DNA of 64,000 bases from Paulownia fortunei (Eukaryota > Streptophyta > Magnoliopsida > Lamiales > Paulowniaceae). Positions 1 to 10,112 of this stretch are shown piece by piece. The notes under the pieces were generated by a model. The model searched no databases, was not told the origin of the DNA, and saw nothing but the letters and a program-made list of their open reading frames with translations. Within the stretch, counting starts at the first letter, position 1, and the number at the start of each line of letters is the position of its first letter. The stretch is from assembly GCA_019321725.1 (NCBI GenBank), contig CM033108.1:7458060-7522059 (forward strand), read 5' to 3'. The position numbers and the translations under genes are program-made.

Positions 1-355
1 ACCGGTCGGATCGATTTAATGAAAATTGATTATACTTTCTTATTTTATTATGTAAAATGATAATATAATAGACTAATTGTTATGTAATATATTTTAAAAA
101 TAAAAATAAATAAATAACTACATAAAATAATATATAACAAAACACAAAATCTAAATAATCATATAAATATAATAAAATATCAAATTTAAACTTTTTAAAA
201 ATTAAAAAATATTTTTTTTAAAAAAAGATAAAATCCAATCAAATCGATTTTTGGCCGGATTTTGACCGATCAAATGGTTTTATGGGCCTAACCAGACCGG
301 ACCGACTTCCATTTCTCGGCTAGATTGGTCGGTCCAATCTGATTTTGAAAACATG
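1..355 (+). repeat. Dispersed CCGGTC-rich short repeat, copy 1
   Basis: Non-coding AT-rich unit whose ends are rich in CCGGTC/GGACCG words. The left part (GATTTAATGAAAATTGATTA and what follows) recurs at 30110-30240 in the same orientation and, reverse-complemented, at 11300-11405. The right end (ACCGGACCGACTT... TTTTGAAAACATGG) recurs inverted near 11050. The left end is cut by the window edge. Its transposon superfamily is not clear to me; it behaves as a short non-autonomous element. Confidence 0.6.
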
Positions 356-526
356 GGGTAGCATAACCCATATGCATAAAAATTTATGGAATTTAGTAAG
401 TAAATATATATTAGGATTTACAATTTATTTGGTTATTTTTGCTATTAATATAACATTTCATTGGATTTGTACACTAAAAGAAAAAAAGAATTATCAGTAA
501 AATATCAAAAATATTGTCACTAGTTG

Positions 527-568
<42 letters not shown>

Positions 569-660
569 GTGACAAAAAAAATTATTTTATTTTAGTAATA
601 ACTTTCACAAGTTTTAATAGTAACACTACTAAAAATTAGTGAAACAATAATTATGCATGG
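356..660 (+). repeat. Dispersed 300-bp repeat, copy 1 (pairs with 11430-11700)
   Basis: The stretch from GCATAACCCATATGCATAAA to the run ending near GTGAAACAATAATTATG matches 11430-11700 over most of its length, including TTAGGATTTACAAAT/TTATTTGGT, the CACTAAAAG word and TCACTAGTT..ATATA..AAGTGACAAAAAAAATTA. It contains an (AT)n tract at about 534-562 that is much shorter in the second copy. No coding potential is seen. Confidence 0.65.
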
Positions 661-1319
661 CTTGCTAATTAACTCTCAAATTTATAAACACGGGGGTTAT
701 TTGAGGGAGTGTTGGCTGATTGATTTATGGGTAAATCAAGACAGAAGGGCCAAAAAATTGATGAAAATCCATTTTACCCCCTTGTGAAATTTACCCCCTG
801 TGAAACTCCATTTTACTACAATTTGAAAATTCTTAAATCACACTCTAAAAATTGATAAATCATGTGTAAAAAAAAAATGACAAGAATTCTTGCTTGCTAT
901 TGTTATTTCATGGACGAATTTTATGGAGAACTCTGTTATTTATGACATGATGATGGTAGGTGAAAAGATATGCCTAAAATTGAAGAAAAATAAGACATAA
1001 CGAAAGAATTAACTGTTGGTGTTGGCAACATATCAAATGAGAAAGTTTAGAGATTTGCAAGAACAAGTAAAGGAAAATAATTATTCTAACTTAGCCTTGT
1101 TAGGTCAACATTGTCAAATAATACCAGAATATAAATTGGGATGTAACAATTATTTATTTAAGATATATTATTTAATGCATGGTATAAGGCACTCTCGTTC
1201 TCAAGTATTTTGTAATTTTGATATTATTACACTCTTGCTCCTTTATGTGGCTTACGGTAGAACTTAATGTAGTCATACTATAAAAATTTCTAAATTAAAA
1301 TAATATTAATATAATAAAT
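661..1319. other. Intergenic, nothing recognised
   Basis: AT-rich sequence with no domain, tRNA or repeat structure I recognise. A short plus-strand open frame at 1016-1267 has no family features and is probably chance. Confidence 0.5.
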
Positions 1320-2249
1320 TTACTAGGCATGAACGAGCTAAGTCGGCTTGCTCCTCCCACGACTTAGTCATTTTGATTGCCCCTGGGATTCTTCCATCGC
1401 CTTCGAATGTTGCTATGGTGTGAGGAGTTAATGGCTATTGCCCTGTCGCCAACTCGAACGGACTGTGTCCCGTGGCCTCGCTCCACTATAAGTTGTACGA
1501 AAATTGTGCTATATCAAGAAGTTTGGCTCAATCCTTCTGATTAGCACTCACAAAGTGCCTCAAATAGCACTCTAGCAAGGAGTTCACCCTTTCAGTCTGT
1601 CCATCGGTCTGGGGGTGAAAACTTGTGGAGAAATATAATTTTGACCCAAGAAGTTTAAAAAGTTCCGTCCACAATTTTCCCATGAAACGGGGGTCCCGAT
1701 CGCTCACGATGTTTCATGGTAGTCCCCAATATTTCACAACATTTTTGAAGAATGCCCTTGCCGCTTCTTCCGCCATGCAGTCCCTACTGCATAGTATGAA
1801 CGTCCCGTACTTGGAAAATCGATCTACTACCACCGTGATAGACCCGAACCCTCTGATTTTGGCAAGGCACTGATGAAAATCCATTGTCATGGACTCCCAT
1901 GGTCGGTCGGGAATTGGTAATGGCTCCAACAATCCTACCAGCTGCTTGGTCTCTACCTTGTCTTGTTGGCACACAAGACAAGTCTTGACGTACAACTCGA
2001 CACTATCCCTCATGTGAAGCCAAAAGTAGGCAGCCTCCAATAGTGTCATCGTGGGTCGTTGCCCTAGATGTCCCGCTCATTTGGTGTCGTGACACTCCTT
2101 GATGAGCTCTTTTCACAAGCTCTCCTACTTCGGGACGTATAGACATCGTCCCTTGGTGTAGAGTAGACCGTCCTCTACCTAGAATTGCTTGGTTTTGCCC
2201 TCCACTGCTAGCTTCTTTAGCTCCCTAGCCAACGGGTCCTGCTCCAATC
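1320..2249 (-). pseudogene. Element A integrase, truncated, many stops
   Basis: The zinc-binding part is seen near 1960-2100 (HxxxxxGHLGQ, then CLVCQQDK) and the catalytic core runs from about 1910 (IPDRPWESMTMDF) to 1320, with SDRDPRF, HPQTDGQTERVN and SPFELATG. In-frame stops lie at 2179, 2125, 2113, 2077, 1714, 1528, 1486 and 1435, most at positions expected to be Trp, Arg or Gln. The C-terminal third is deleted. Integrase would insert the cDNA into the chromosome. Confidence 0.85.
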
Positions 2250-3759
2250 CTTGTTTGATGAGGTCTGTTATCTCTCCATTGGCTAGACTGACAGCTGCAA
2301 GCTCCGCCTTTCGGCTTAAGATATCGGCCACTACATTGGCTTTATCGGGTTTATACTCCAACGTATAATCAAATTCTGCCAAAAAGTCCTGCCATTGAGC
2401 TTACTTCGGTAACAGCTTTTTTTGAGTTTGGAAGTAACTCGTGGCAACATTGTCGGTTTTGATAATGAAATAAGAGCCCAACAAGTAATGTCACCACACC
2501 CGTAGGCAATGGATGTTGGCCATCATCTCTTTTTCCTGTACCGTGTATCGTCGCTCGGTGTCATTGCGCTTGCGGCTTTCAAACGCTATGGGATGCCCTT
2601 CTTGCATTAGTACCCCTCCTATTGTAAAGTCTAAGGCATTCGTGTGGAGTTCAAAGGGCTTGTCAAAATCCGACACGGCTAATACTGGCTCACTGCTTAC
2701 TGCCGCCTTCAAGTCATCAAAGGCGTGTTGGCACTTTTTGGACCACTCCCATGTTTTTCCTTTCTTGAGTAGGTCTGTTAGTGGTGCTGCCCATGCCGAA
2801 TATTCTTGGATAAACCTGCAGTAATAATTGACAAGTCCAAGAAAAGACCGTAATTCGATTACCTTGGTTGGAGCTTCCCACTCCACAATGGCCCGGATCT
2901 TTGCTCCGTCCATTTGCAGTTGCCCATGTCCGATGATGTGTCCCAAAAAAGGAACCTCCTCTTTGGCGAACGAGCACTTTTCTTTCTTCACATACAACTC
3001 GTTCTCCCTTAATACCTGAAATACGGTATGTAGGTGGCTGGCGTGTTCCTCCAGCGAGTTGCTGTAAATCACTATATTATCCAGGTAGACCACCATGAAC
3101 TGATCTAAGTTCGGCTGGAAGATCTTGTTCATGAGCGTGCAAAATGTGGCTGGGGCATTGGTCAGTCCGAAAGGCATGACTAACCACTCGAAAGACCCAT
3201 ACCGGGTGATGCACGTCGTCTTCGGCTCGTCCCCCTCAGCAATCCAGACTTGGTAGTAGCCTTTTTACAAGTCCATCTTGGTATAAATTTTGGCTCCTCC
3301 AAGTCTGTCAAATAGGTCAGCTATCAAAGGTATGGGATATCGATTTTTGATAGTTACCTTATTTAACGTCCGATAGTCCACAAACATCCTTAGTGACCCA
3401 TCGTACTTTTTCTGGAACAACACTGGTGAGGCGTATGGTGCCTTCGAATGTCGGATCCGTCCCGTGTCTAACAACTCTGTTAGTTGCCTTTGAAGCTCCT
3501 CTAGTTCGGGTGGGGTCATGCGGTAAGGTGCCATGGCAGGTGGCTTGGTACCCAGCTCTAACTCGATCTTGTGATCCACCTCTCGCCTAGGTGGGAGTTT
3601 CTTCGGTAACTCATCCGGCATCACGTCCTTATTTTCCTCCAAGACGTTCTGGATGATAGGTGGCAAGTCCTCTTCCTTAATGACGGTTGGAACTTCCTCC
3701 TTCAAGGTTGCTAAATATGTCGGCTCGCCCCATTTTACCCCCTTGGTAATTTGCATTGC
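2250..3759 (-). pseudogene. Element A reverse transcriptase and RNase H
   Basis: RT palm and fingers run from about 3600 ([28 protein letters not shown]) to about 2800. The catalytic box normally YLDD reads YLDN (VVYLDNIVIYS near 3080), so the second catalytic aspartate is lost. RNase H follows from about 2680; its first catalytic segment reads HTNALDF where the family has TDAS, again Asp to Asn, and it ends at about 2290 with ADILSRKAELA. Stops at 3265 (TAA), 2491 (TGA) and 2401 (TAA) are all in the gag-pol frame. RT and RNase H copy element RNA into DNA; this copy is non-functional. Confidence 0.9.
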
Positions 3760-4269
3760 CGATAGGTGCCTTGATTCAGCCTTAGTCCCTTATGAATATC
3801 CATCGGTTGGGTCGATGGTGGGGATCATGCAAGGTGCTCCCTTTTCGAGTATGCATACAAAGCTGAAAGAAGGCATGGGAATAGTTGTTACCTTTCTTAA
3901 GAAGTCTATGCCGAGTACGACCTTGAAGTCGTCCATAGGTGCCACTAAGAAATCCACTTGGCCCTTCCAAGTGCCTAAGCGTAGCTCCACATTCTTCACT
4001 ACGCCATTAAGGGGTTGAGCTTTGGCGTTCACCGTCTTTAGCCAACCTTCGCCCCTACTCCATCATAGGCCTAATCTATTGGCCCCTTCCTCGATTATGA
4101 AATTTTGAGTAGCTCCCGTGTGCACCAACGCCTTAGTAGGCTTCCCACTTATATATGCCTCCACGTACATCAGCCCCTTGCTTGATGTTACTGGTAACGA
4201 CATGGCATTGAGGGCATTAAGAAGTCGGATGGATCCGATATTACTCGTCCCTTCATCCATGGTTGCTGC
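3760..4269 (-). pseudogene. Element A aspartic protease region, catalytic Asp lost
   Basis: In frame with gag. The active-site motif normally reading A-L-V-D-T-G-A-T-x-N-F is visible near 4100-4130 but reads ALVHTGATQNF, so the catalytic aspartate is histidine. The following segment contains NRLGL, a stop at 4063, then typical retropepsin text (VDFLVAPMDDFKVVLGIDFL) ending near 3890. A further stop is at 3790. In live elements this domain cuts the gag-pol polyprotein; here it is inactive. Confidence 0.8.
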
Positions 4270-5421
4270 TGCATCATTCCTCTCGACCATGACAGACAAG
4301 GATTCGAGCTTGGGATAATTGCTCATGGCATGTGGCCCTTTGCACATGAAGCATCCTCCCTTTGGTACAAAGGCACGTTTCTTTTCTTCGTACTCCTTTC
4401 GGGATGGATTCCTATCTCCTCCCTTGGGTGGGTATATTTTTTGTTGGTCCCCATTGTCCCGCTTCTCTCCCCCACCTTTAGTCGGGTTCCACTTCTTCTT
4501 CTTCTTTGAAGCATCCGTGTGGGGTTGGTACTTTGTAAGAGACTCTGCGACAGCGATGGCCTCGTCTACTGACTTGACATCTCGTCGGTGCAACTCTTGT
4601 TTGGCCCATTGTTGAAGACCATCCATAAAGTGGAAGAGAAGGTCCTCCTCCGATAGATTGAGAATTTGAAGCATGATTGTGGTAAAGTCTTTAACATACT
4701 CCCTTATGGTGCCTCATTGTTTCAGCTCTCGGAGCTTCTTGCGAGCTTCATAGACGACATTTTCTGGGTAGAAATGTCGCTTAAGCTCCTTCTTGAAGTC
4801 TTTCCAAGTATCGACCCGACAGGAACCTCGTTCTATATCGGCGTGCTTTCTGCGCCACCATAGAATAGCAGTATAGATAAGATAGAGAGTGGCGGTTCTT
4901 ACCCTTGATGTTTCATCGGTTAAGTTGAGTCCCTCGAAGTAGCATTCCATTTGCTACAAGAAGTTCTCAACTTCGTTGGCGTCCCTCCGGCCATCGAACC
5001 CATTGAGTTTGGGATAGTCCACCCTTAGACTAACCACACTGGTGCTAGCTCCCACGGTGGTAGCAGTCTTCTTACACACTGCTAAGTCCTCCCGCAATGT
5101 CTCGATGCTAATCTGCATAGCTTGCAGAGCGTCCATCACCTTCGCCTCCAGTCGCGTTAAGCGATCATCACGCAAGGTGTCGGCGTCGAGGCATGCTTGG
5201 ACATTCTCCTTCAGGAAGTCTAACTGTTCGAGAACGTGGCCCTCCAACATCTCGATGTTATGCTCGACTATCTCGAGGCGTTCACCCATATTCCCCATGA
5301 TGCGTTCCCAAGAGCTGCCCTCACGGCTCTTACTCTGATCACGTTTCTTCTTGGATTGAGACTGGACGGGTTCTCTCCCGCGGTCTTCAGTCATGCCTGA
5401 CTTGTTCTCATTGTCGGCCAT
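4270..5421 (-). pseudogene. Element A gag (capsid/nucleocapsid), three in-frame stops
   Basis: The likely start is MADNENKSG at 5421, since the open frame upstream runs through the primer binding site. Visible parts are a charged N-terminus, a coiled-coil-like stretch about residues 40-115 (regular L/I/V heptads), a retrotransposon gag core, a lysine-rich linker and one zinc knuckle near 4320-4360. In the knuckle the pattern is C-X2-C-X3-H-X4-Y: the final cysteine is replaced by tyrosine. Stops occur at 4954 (TAG, at a position normally Trp) and 4714 (TGA, normally Arg), with a third at 4063 in the next domain. Gag would package the element RNA in cytoplasmic particles; this copy cannot. Confidence 0.85.
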
Positions 5422-5454
5422 CACTTGTAACTTCACACCACTTAGCCCAACCGA

Positions 5455-5466
5455 GCTCTGATACCA
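5455..5466 (-). other. Primer binding site, initiator tRNA-Met type
   Basis: Minus strand TGGTATCAGAGC, the standard complement of the 3' end of plant initiator methionine tRNA, used to prime minus-strand DNA synthesis in many Ty3/gypsy and Ty1/copia elements. It sits two bases inside the LTR end. Confidence 0.9.
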
Positions 5467-5468
5467 CT

Positions 5469-5901
5469 TGTCACGGACTTGTTCCCTTAACAAGGATCGT
5501 GCGGCCTTAGCTTCTTCAACCGCCCCTCGCGGTAGTTAAGAAAGTGTTGGAAGATGGCTAGCAAGATAGAAGACACTCAAAGAAGGGAAGAGAGCTTTGT
5601 AAGAGAAAGCTTGTATTCACTCAAACTCAAACTCTTGCTTGATAGATTACAAATGAAGTTCTTACCTCTATTTATACTACTCTACCTTTTAAATGAACGG
5701 TGGTGATCTATTTGATCCAACGATTGAAAGAGACTCTCTAGAGTTGTCCAAGAAATATACTAGAATGATTTCACTAGAAATGGACTTTTTAAAAGTTCCT
5801 AATAATTGTCCAAAATTTCCTAATGTTTTAGAAAATTACGAGAGAGCCTTCAAGTCCCAAAATACTGCAATAAATGTGTCTTAGCTCGGCGGTACGTGAC
5901 A
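5469..5901 (-). repeat. 5' LTR of element A
   Basis: 433 bp bounded by a perfect 7-bp inverted end, TGTCACG at 5469 and CGTGACA at 5901. A minus-strand TATA box (TATAAATA) lies near 5668-5676. It lies directly upstream (minus sense) of the primer binding site, two bases away. No partner LTR is present because the element is truncated on the other side. Confidence 0.85.
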
Positions 5902-6419
5902 ACCAGGCCAAAAAGAAGTATAAAACATGTACAGAGGAGTTATTCTTTCAAAATAAGCTAAATTTATAACGTTGATAAGAGAAATGTCACAGAAAACAAT
6001 TCTGAAGCAGATGCTCAGAATCCAATAATAGGTGAAATAAGAAACAACGATTGAGTATGATCAGTTGAGTCAACATCTCAGAAGGTATTTTGAAGGAAAA
6101 TTATAAACAATAACAAGAGAAAAATGGCACCAAGAGTTTAAAGTATTTGACAAATGACAAGTGAATAGATTATTTACGTATACGACGAAGAGAGAGGTTT
6201 AACCTGACGGTACCCTCCCCATACTTGTTATAATATCAAAATTTACGTATTAAACTAAATAAAATTTAAAATTTTAATTCCTTTAAATCCGTAAATTGTC
6301 ATTTCCATATTAGCTAAAATATCTTTCTCGCCCCTCATCCTTATTCACAAAATATAATTTATACATATATCTCCGACTTACACAGCAACTTCAGAACCTG
6401 TGTACATATGTAGGAAAAA
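5902..6419. other. Intergenic, nothing recognised
   Basis: AT-rich flank outside the LTR of element A, starting ACCAG. Without the other end of the element the target duplication cannot be identified. No coding signal seen. Confidence 0.4.
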
Positions 6420-6499
6420 CTAGATAAATTTCAACCAAGTACTAAAAGCAAAACAACAGCCAAATGAATAAATGGGCTCTTTGGAGCATATACAGATGT

Positions 6500-7173
6500 T
6501 GAATCTTTCATTGAAGCTGTCAGTAACTAAGCTCAGCATTCTGCAAGATTGGTGGAGGTGATAGCCATGGAGTCCATGCTCTTGCCTGGACGCAGTTATG
6601 GTTAAGGGGCCTAATGAAGCGCCAACCAACATCTAAAAAGCGAGTATCAATCTCAAGTGACTTATTGATACCTCATCTACACCTCACTCTCGGATACCAG
6701 AACAAAAATTGAAGAAGACACAAGAGAAGAGACATATTTAGGTGCGGTTTTATTGTTGTGCTAGCCTTGCCAACTTGCAGACATGCCATGCCCCGCCTCA
6801 ACTTCATATAATCTTAAATTCAATTATATATAATTCAAAATTTATAATAAATTTTATATATTAAAATATTAAATTTTAGATCCTCTATAAATAATAAAAT
6901 TATTTTTAATATGATTGAAAATATTTTTTTGCCAATTTAATCTTGCCCCTCAAACTTACAATTTCTGGCTACCTGGAGAAGTGGCCATCATCAGAGATGG
7001 CGCCACAATCTGTCAGGTATTGATGTTATCATACTCTGTCTGTAGGGAGATCCCATGCGCATCTCAGATACTGCATTTGCCTTCAACTCCAAATGGTTTC
7101 TTCAACTCCACTCTCTTCACCTTTCAGGTTTTGTAGAATTTGGAGGACTGGCACTTGAAGAAGAGGCCATGCA
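6500..7173. other. Exon-like coding relics of unknown family
   Basis: Two patches have better codon texture than their surroundings. On the minus strand, a pyrimidine-rich acceptor near 6635 precedes a frame reading VGWRFIRPLNHN, then WTPWLSPPP, ending LSY-stop near 6520: it looks like a terminal exon. Around 6960-7173 both strands are open for 70-120 bases: the plus strand reads MRISDTAFAFNSKWF from 7055 with a good donor after 7173, while the minus strand starts MASSSSASPPNS at about 7167 with a donor-like GTGAAG. I do not recognise a family in any frame. It may be a decayed gene or exons of an unresolved minus-strand gene. Confidence 0.2.
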
Positions 7174-7249
7174 GGTAATTGGGTGTTGGCGCATATTTAC
7201 ATATCCCAATTTGAAGAGACATCTGGCAAGATTACAACATTCCCTGTGA

Positions 7250-7860
7250 TTGGACAATCAGAACAGCGTTTACAATAAATTAAATATGGCTCTAATTATA
7301 GCTGTTGCCGTTGAACAATTGAAGCCTATAATAGTTCTCAGGTCAATCACCTGATGGCCACATCAACTCTTCACATAGCTCCTATCTATTCGCTTTCGCT
7401 AAGCCTGCCACTCAAAAACGATGTGAACGGATGATCATATTAACTACCATAATCCATATTGAGATTTATGCTTGATGTCCATTGAAAAATCTTGCTCCCA
7501 ACATTCATTACGTATCAAAATCAGCAAGTTAGGCCATTTCTATCTAATTGACAATTGCATCACAGCAGATGCACTGCCTCTCCATAGAAACAAGTTAAAC
7601 GTACAATTTAAAACAGTAAGCATTACTATATTAACAATATCTAAGCAACTGATATTCACCAAGGTGATATCATAAATCTGTTTTAAGAAAAACCGAGTAG
7701 GAAACACTAGTCGAAAGACAAAGTACAAACACCAGAACACCATAACATGTTCAATAGAAGTTCAAATTAACAAATTTCCTGAAAATATCACTGTGGCCTA
7801 AATAAGGAACCATAATTGGGCTGCAACAGCGCCTCTGCTGGCAACCACAGGCTCAAGTTT
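7250..7860. other. 3' flank of the REF/SRPP gene, no other feature
   Basis: AT-rich sequence downstream of the stop codon of the minus-strand REF/SRPP gene. It should contain its 3' UTR and poly(A) site, but I see no unambiguous signal. Short frames on both strands lack family features. Confidence 0.4.
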
Positions 7861-9465
7861 TTATGTGCTAAGCACCTTAGCAATCCTTTCAGTAGGTACC
7901 AATGGAAGATGAGACGCCGCCTTGTACCCTTTCTCTGCAGCATGTTGAACAGTTTGGTTGTACTTCTCTGAACAATAGTTGGCTGTTGGACCAACAGCCC
8001 GAGCCACCTGAGGGAAGAAAGGGAGCTGGTTCAGAGAGCGCCAGGCGGTTGCTGCATACTGCTCCGCCACTGGTTCATACTTGGAATAAAGATCCTTGGC
8101 AGCAGGCTCACACTTTGCATAAATTGTTTTTGCAAATCCAGAGGCAGTTCCCACCACGCCAGTATTCTTGACTTCTGACATGACTGTGAGAGCAGCTGCA
8201 GGAGCTTTCTGAGCCGTCTCAAGGGCTTGGGTGGACACCTGCTTCAGGGTTGGGGGAACACGACTCTGCACTTTGTTCATGGACTCATCAACCTGGAATA
8301 AGAATCTCAATTTTGTTAATTTTATAATGGCAAGTAAACACAATACAATTACTCCCAACACATGCAGTTAGTGCTTCAATCAAAATTCACAACATTTTCA
8401 GAAACATTGCAATCAAAAATTGGGGTAAAGGACCTTCAAAAGATTGACAAGAATTCCTAACCCTTCACTAAGGGAATAAATTACACAACGAAGACCAACG
8501 AATGGTATATAAATGTCCTATCAACTAAACAAGTGGTCATCACTGGATAGATGATGATTTTGGTCTGACTTTGAATTCATAAATGAGACTTAATCTACTC
8601 ATAAGAGGTGAACACCATTACCGAAAAGACTGTAATTGTCGTGCCAATGTATTATTGTCTACAAGAGGAAAAGCTTATAAATATAATTATTCAACCAGAA
8701 AACCTCCAAATCAGTGATGATAAATCATTAATCGTTCCTAATTCTTGCCGAGAGAACAAAAACACATTTTTTTCTCTTTTTTTCTTTTTTTCCTTTTTGC
8801 TATTAAGCAACTTGATTAAAGCAAATAATCATAAAGCTAACACAAGAAAAAAAGATCAAATTGGACATCTATGTATTCAAATATATGAATGAAAAGTGCC
8901 CTCCCAATAGAAAAATCAGAATTCCTGAAAACAATAATAATCCACCCACTCAAGAAGGAAATCAAACAACTGCATCAAAAAAGACCTAAAAATTACAATA
9001 AAATCAAACAGCAAGACCAAAATTTTGGTGGGGAAAACGCGCACACACACCAACACACATTAAACATACCAAAGAAAACGTATACCTTGCGATCGACGAA
9101 TTTGAGAACGTCAATAGGGACGTCGTGAAATTTGTCGTAAAGAGGGCCGACAACGGTTTTAACGGTGCCCTCAACGGTGTCAACGCCGGGCTTCAGAGAA
9201 CCCGAATTCTCCTTGGCGTAACTGTAGAGTTTCGCAGCGCACAACACCGCATGGAGGGTCGCGACCTGCACGAAGTCAAAGTACTTGAGCCTCTGCTCCT
9301 CCTCGCTCTCCGCCTTCAGAAAGAAACACATCAATCCAAATGAAGTAATAAAACTCAAAAAAAAAAAATCAATTCACAAAATAGGAAAAAGGAAAATTAA
9401 GGTGATGGGGTTGGATCAATTCTTACGACTCGGGGTTGTTGAGGGTTGGAGTCTGCTTCCGCCAT
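7861..9465 (-). CDS. REF/SRPP-family protein (lipid-droplet / small rubber particle associated), 3 exons
   Basis: Exons on the minus strand are 9427-9465, 9086-9313 and 7861-8292, joined by GT-AG introns of 113 and 793 bp, both phase 0. The product is 232 residues, MAEADSNPQQ...AKVLST, matching the usual 230-250. Family features are LKYFDFVQVA near residue 22, repeated amphipathic segments, and YSKYEPVAEQYA and TANYCSEKYN in the C-terminal half. There is no signal peptide or clear membrane segment. Members (REF, SRPP, LDAP/SRP) coat lipid droplets or rubber particles, stabilise them and promote growth and stress tolerance. Outside latex plants the LDAP role is most likely, but LDAP versus SRPP cannot be settled by eye. 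The start is the first ATG after a TATA box about 105 bp upstream and gives the family-typical short acidic N-terminus. Both junctions restore the frame exactly, so the model is well supported. Confidence 0.92.
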
Positions 9466-9568
9466 GATCGATCACCAAAGAACAATTGCTTTTCTCTCTC
9501 TGTTTTTTTATTTTTTCTTTTGGTTCTTTTTTCCTCGATGGGGAATGAAGATTTGTGAATGAGAACAG

Positions 9569-9761
9569 AATATATAAGGCAGGAAGGGAAAAACACGTGT
9601 ATGGAAATGGTAATACAAGTTTGTTGTGCCAGTGATTATATATAGGGGGTAGAGCCGGTGGGCGGGGGTGGGGGCACGCGGGTCGAGGAAGATGACGTTA
9701 GTTGGTTCTAGAATGCGTAGTACTTTCTTCTTTTGTTTAGGGACTAAGGATTCGGCACGTG
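9569..9761 (-). promoter_or_regulatory. Promoter of the REF/SRPP gene: TATA box and two G-boxes
   Basis: A minus-strand TATATATT/TTATATAT box lies at about 9569-9578, roughly 105 bases before the ATG. CACGTG palindromes (G-box, core of ABA-response elements) lie at 9594-9599 and 9756-9761. A G-rich tract on the plus strand at 9650-9680 (GGGGG...GGGCGGGGGTGGGGG) could form a quadruplex. ABRE-type control would fit a stress-related family member; that link is inference. Confidence 0.55.
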
Positions 9762-9968
9762 ATGGTACGTACATACACGTATCAAAATTCTTGGAATTTT
9801 TTAAAATCTTTCTAATTAAACGTGATTTTGAATAAATGACGTAATCATTAATATATCTTTCTGATTTGTTCATTCTAACAAAATGGGTGTGAACCTTAAT
9901 AATCCCTCTGTCCTAAAAAATGAGGCTTTAATTTTGAAATATATATTATTTAAAAAAATATTCTTATT

Positions 9969-10072
9969 ATGATGACAAGGGTCAAGCTTGGTACATAATT
10001 TATGATGACAAGGGTCAAGCTTGGTACATAATTTATGATGACAAGGGGTCAAGTTTGGTATATAATTTGTGA
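9969..10072 (+). repeat. Tandem repeat, about 35 bp x 3
   Basis: Three consecutive copies of a unit containing GATGACAAGGGTCAAGCTTG followed by GTACATAATTTAT. The third is slightly diverged (GGGGTCAAGTTTGGTATATAATTTGTG). A short minus-strand frame across it repeats the same peptide and is an artefact of the array. Confidence 0.85.
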
Positions 10073-10112
10073 GAATTAGATGTCCACTTAAATGTACAAA
10101 GACTTGCCTCAA

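Larger units (their letters stand above)
1320..5901 (-). mobile_element. Element A: truncated Ty3/gypsy chromovirus-type retrotransposon
   Basis: Read on the minus strand: 5' LTR, primer binding site, gag, protease, RT, RNase H, integrase. It stops inside the integrase catalytic core near 1320; the integrase C-terminus (with any chromodomain) and the 3' LTR are missing. Domain order RT before integrase makes it Ty3/gypsy. The RT wording (MPFGLTNAPATF, FLGHI, SFLGLVNYY) and the short LTR suggest a chromovirus, perhaps near the Galadriel clade; the clade is inference. All domains lie in one frame from 5421 leftwards without a net frameshift, but at least 14 in-frame stops make it dead. Family RT catalytic, RNase H and protease aspartates are also substituted. 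Confidence 0.9.

Noticed and set aside
1016..1267. 83-codon plus frame
   Set aside because: No domain, AT-driven composition, no regulatory context.
2513..5338. Plus-strand frames of up to 121 codons across element A
   Set aside because: Mirror frames of gag-pol; the minus-strand reading carries all domain motifs.
7902..9467. Plus-strand frames across the REF/SRPP exons and introns (7902-8171, 8608-8892, 8889-9128, 9125-9343)
   Set aside because: Antisense shadows of the spliced minus-strand gene or AT-rich intron text without family features.
9870..10112. 80-codon minus frame with repeated CHHKLCTKLDP peptide
   Set aside because: It simply translates the 35-bp tandem repeat.
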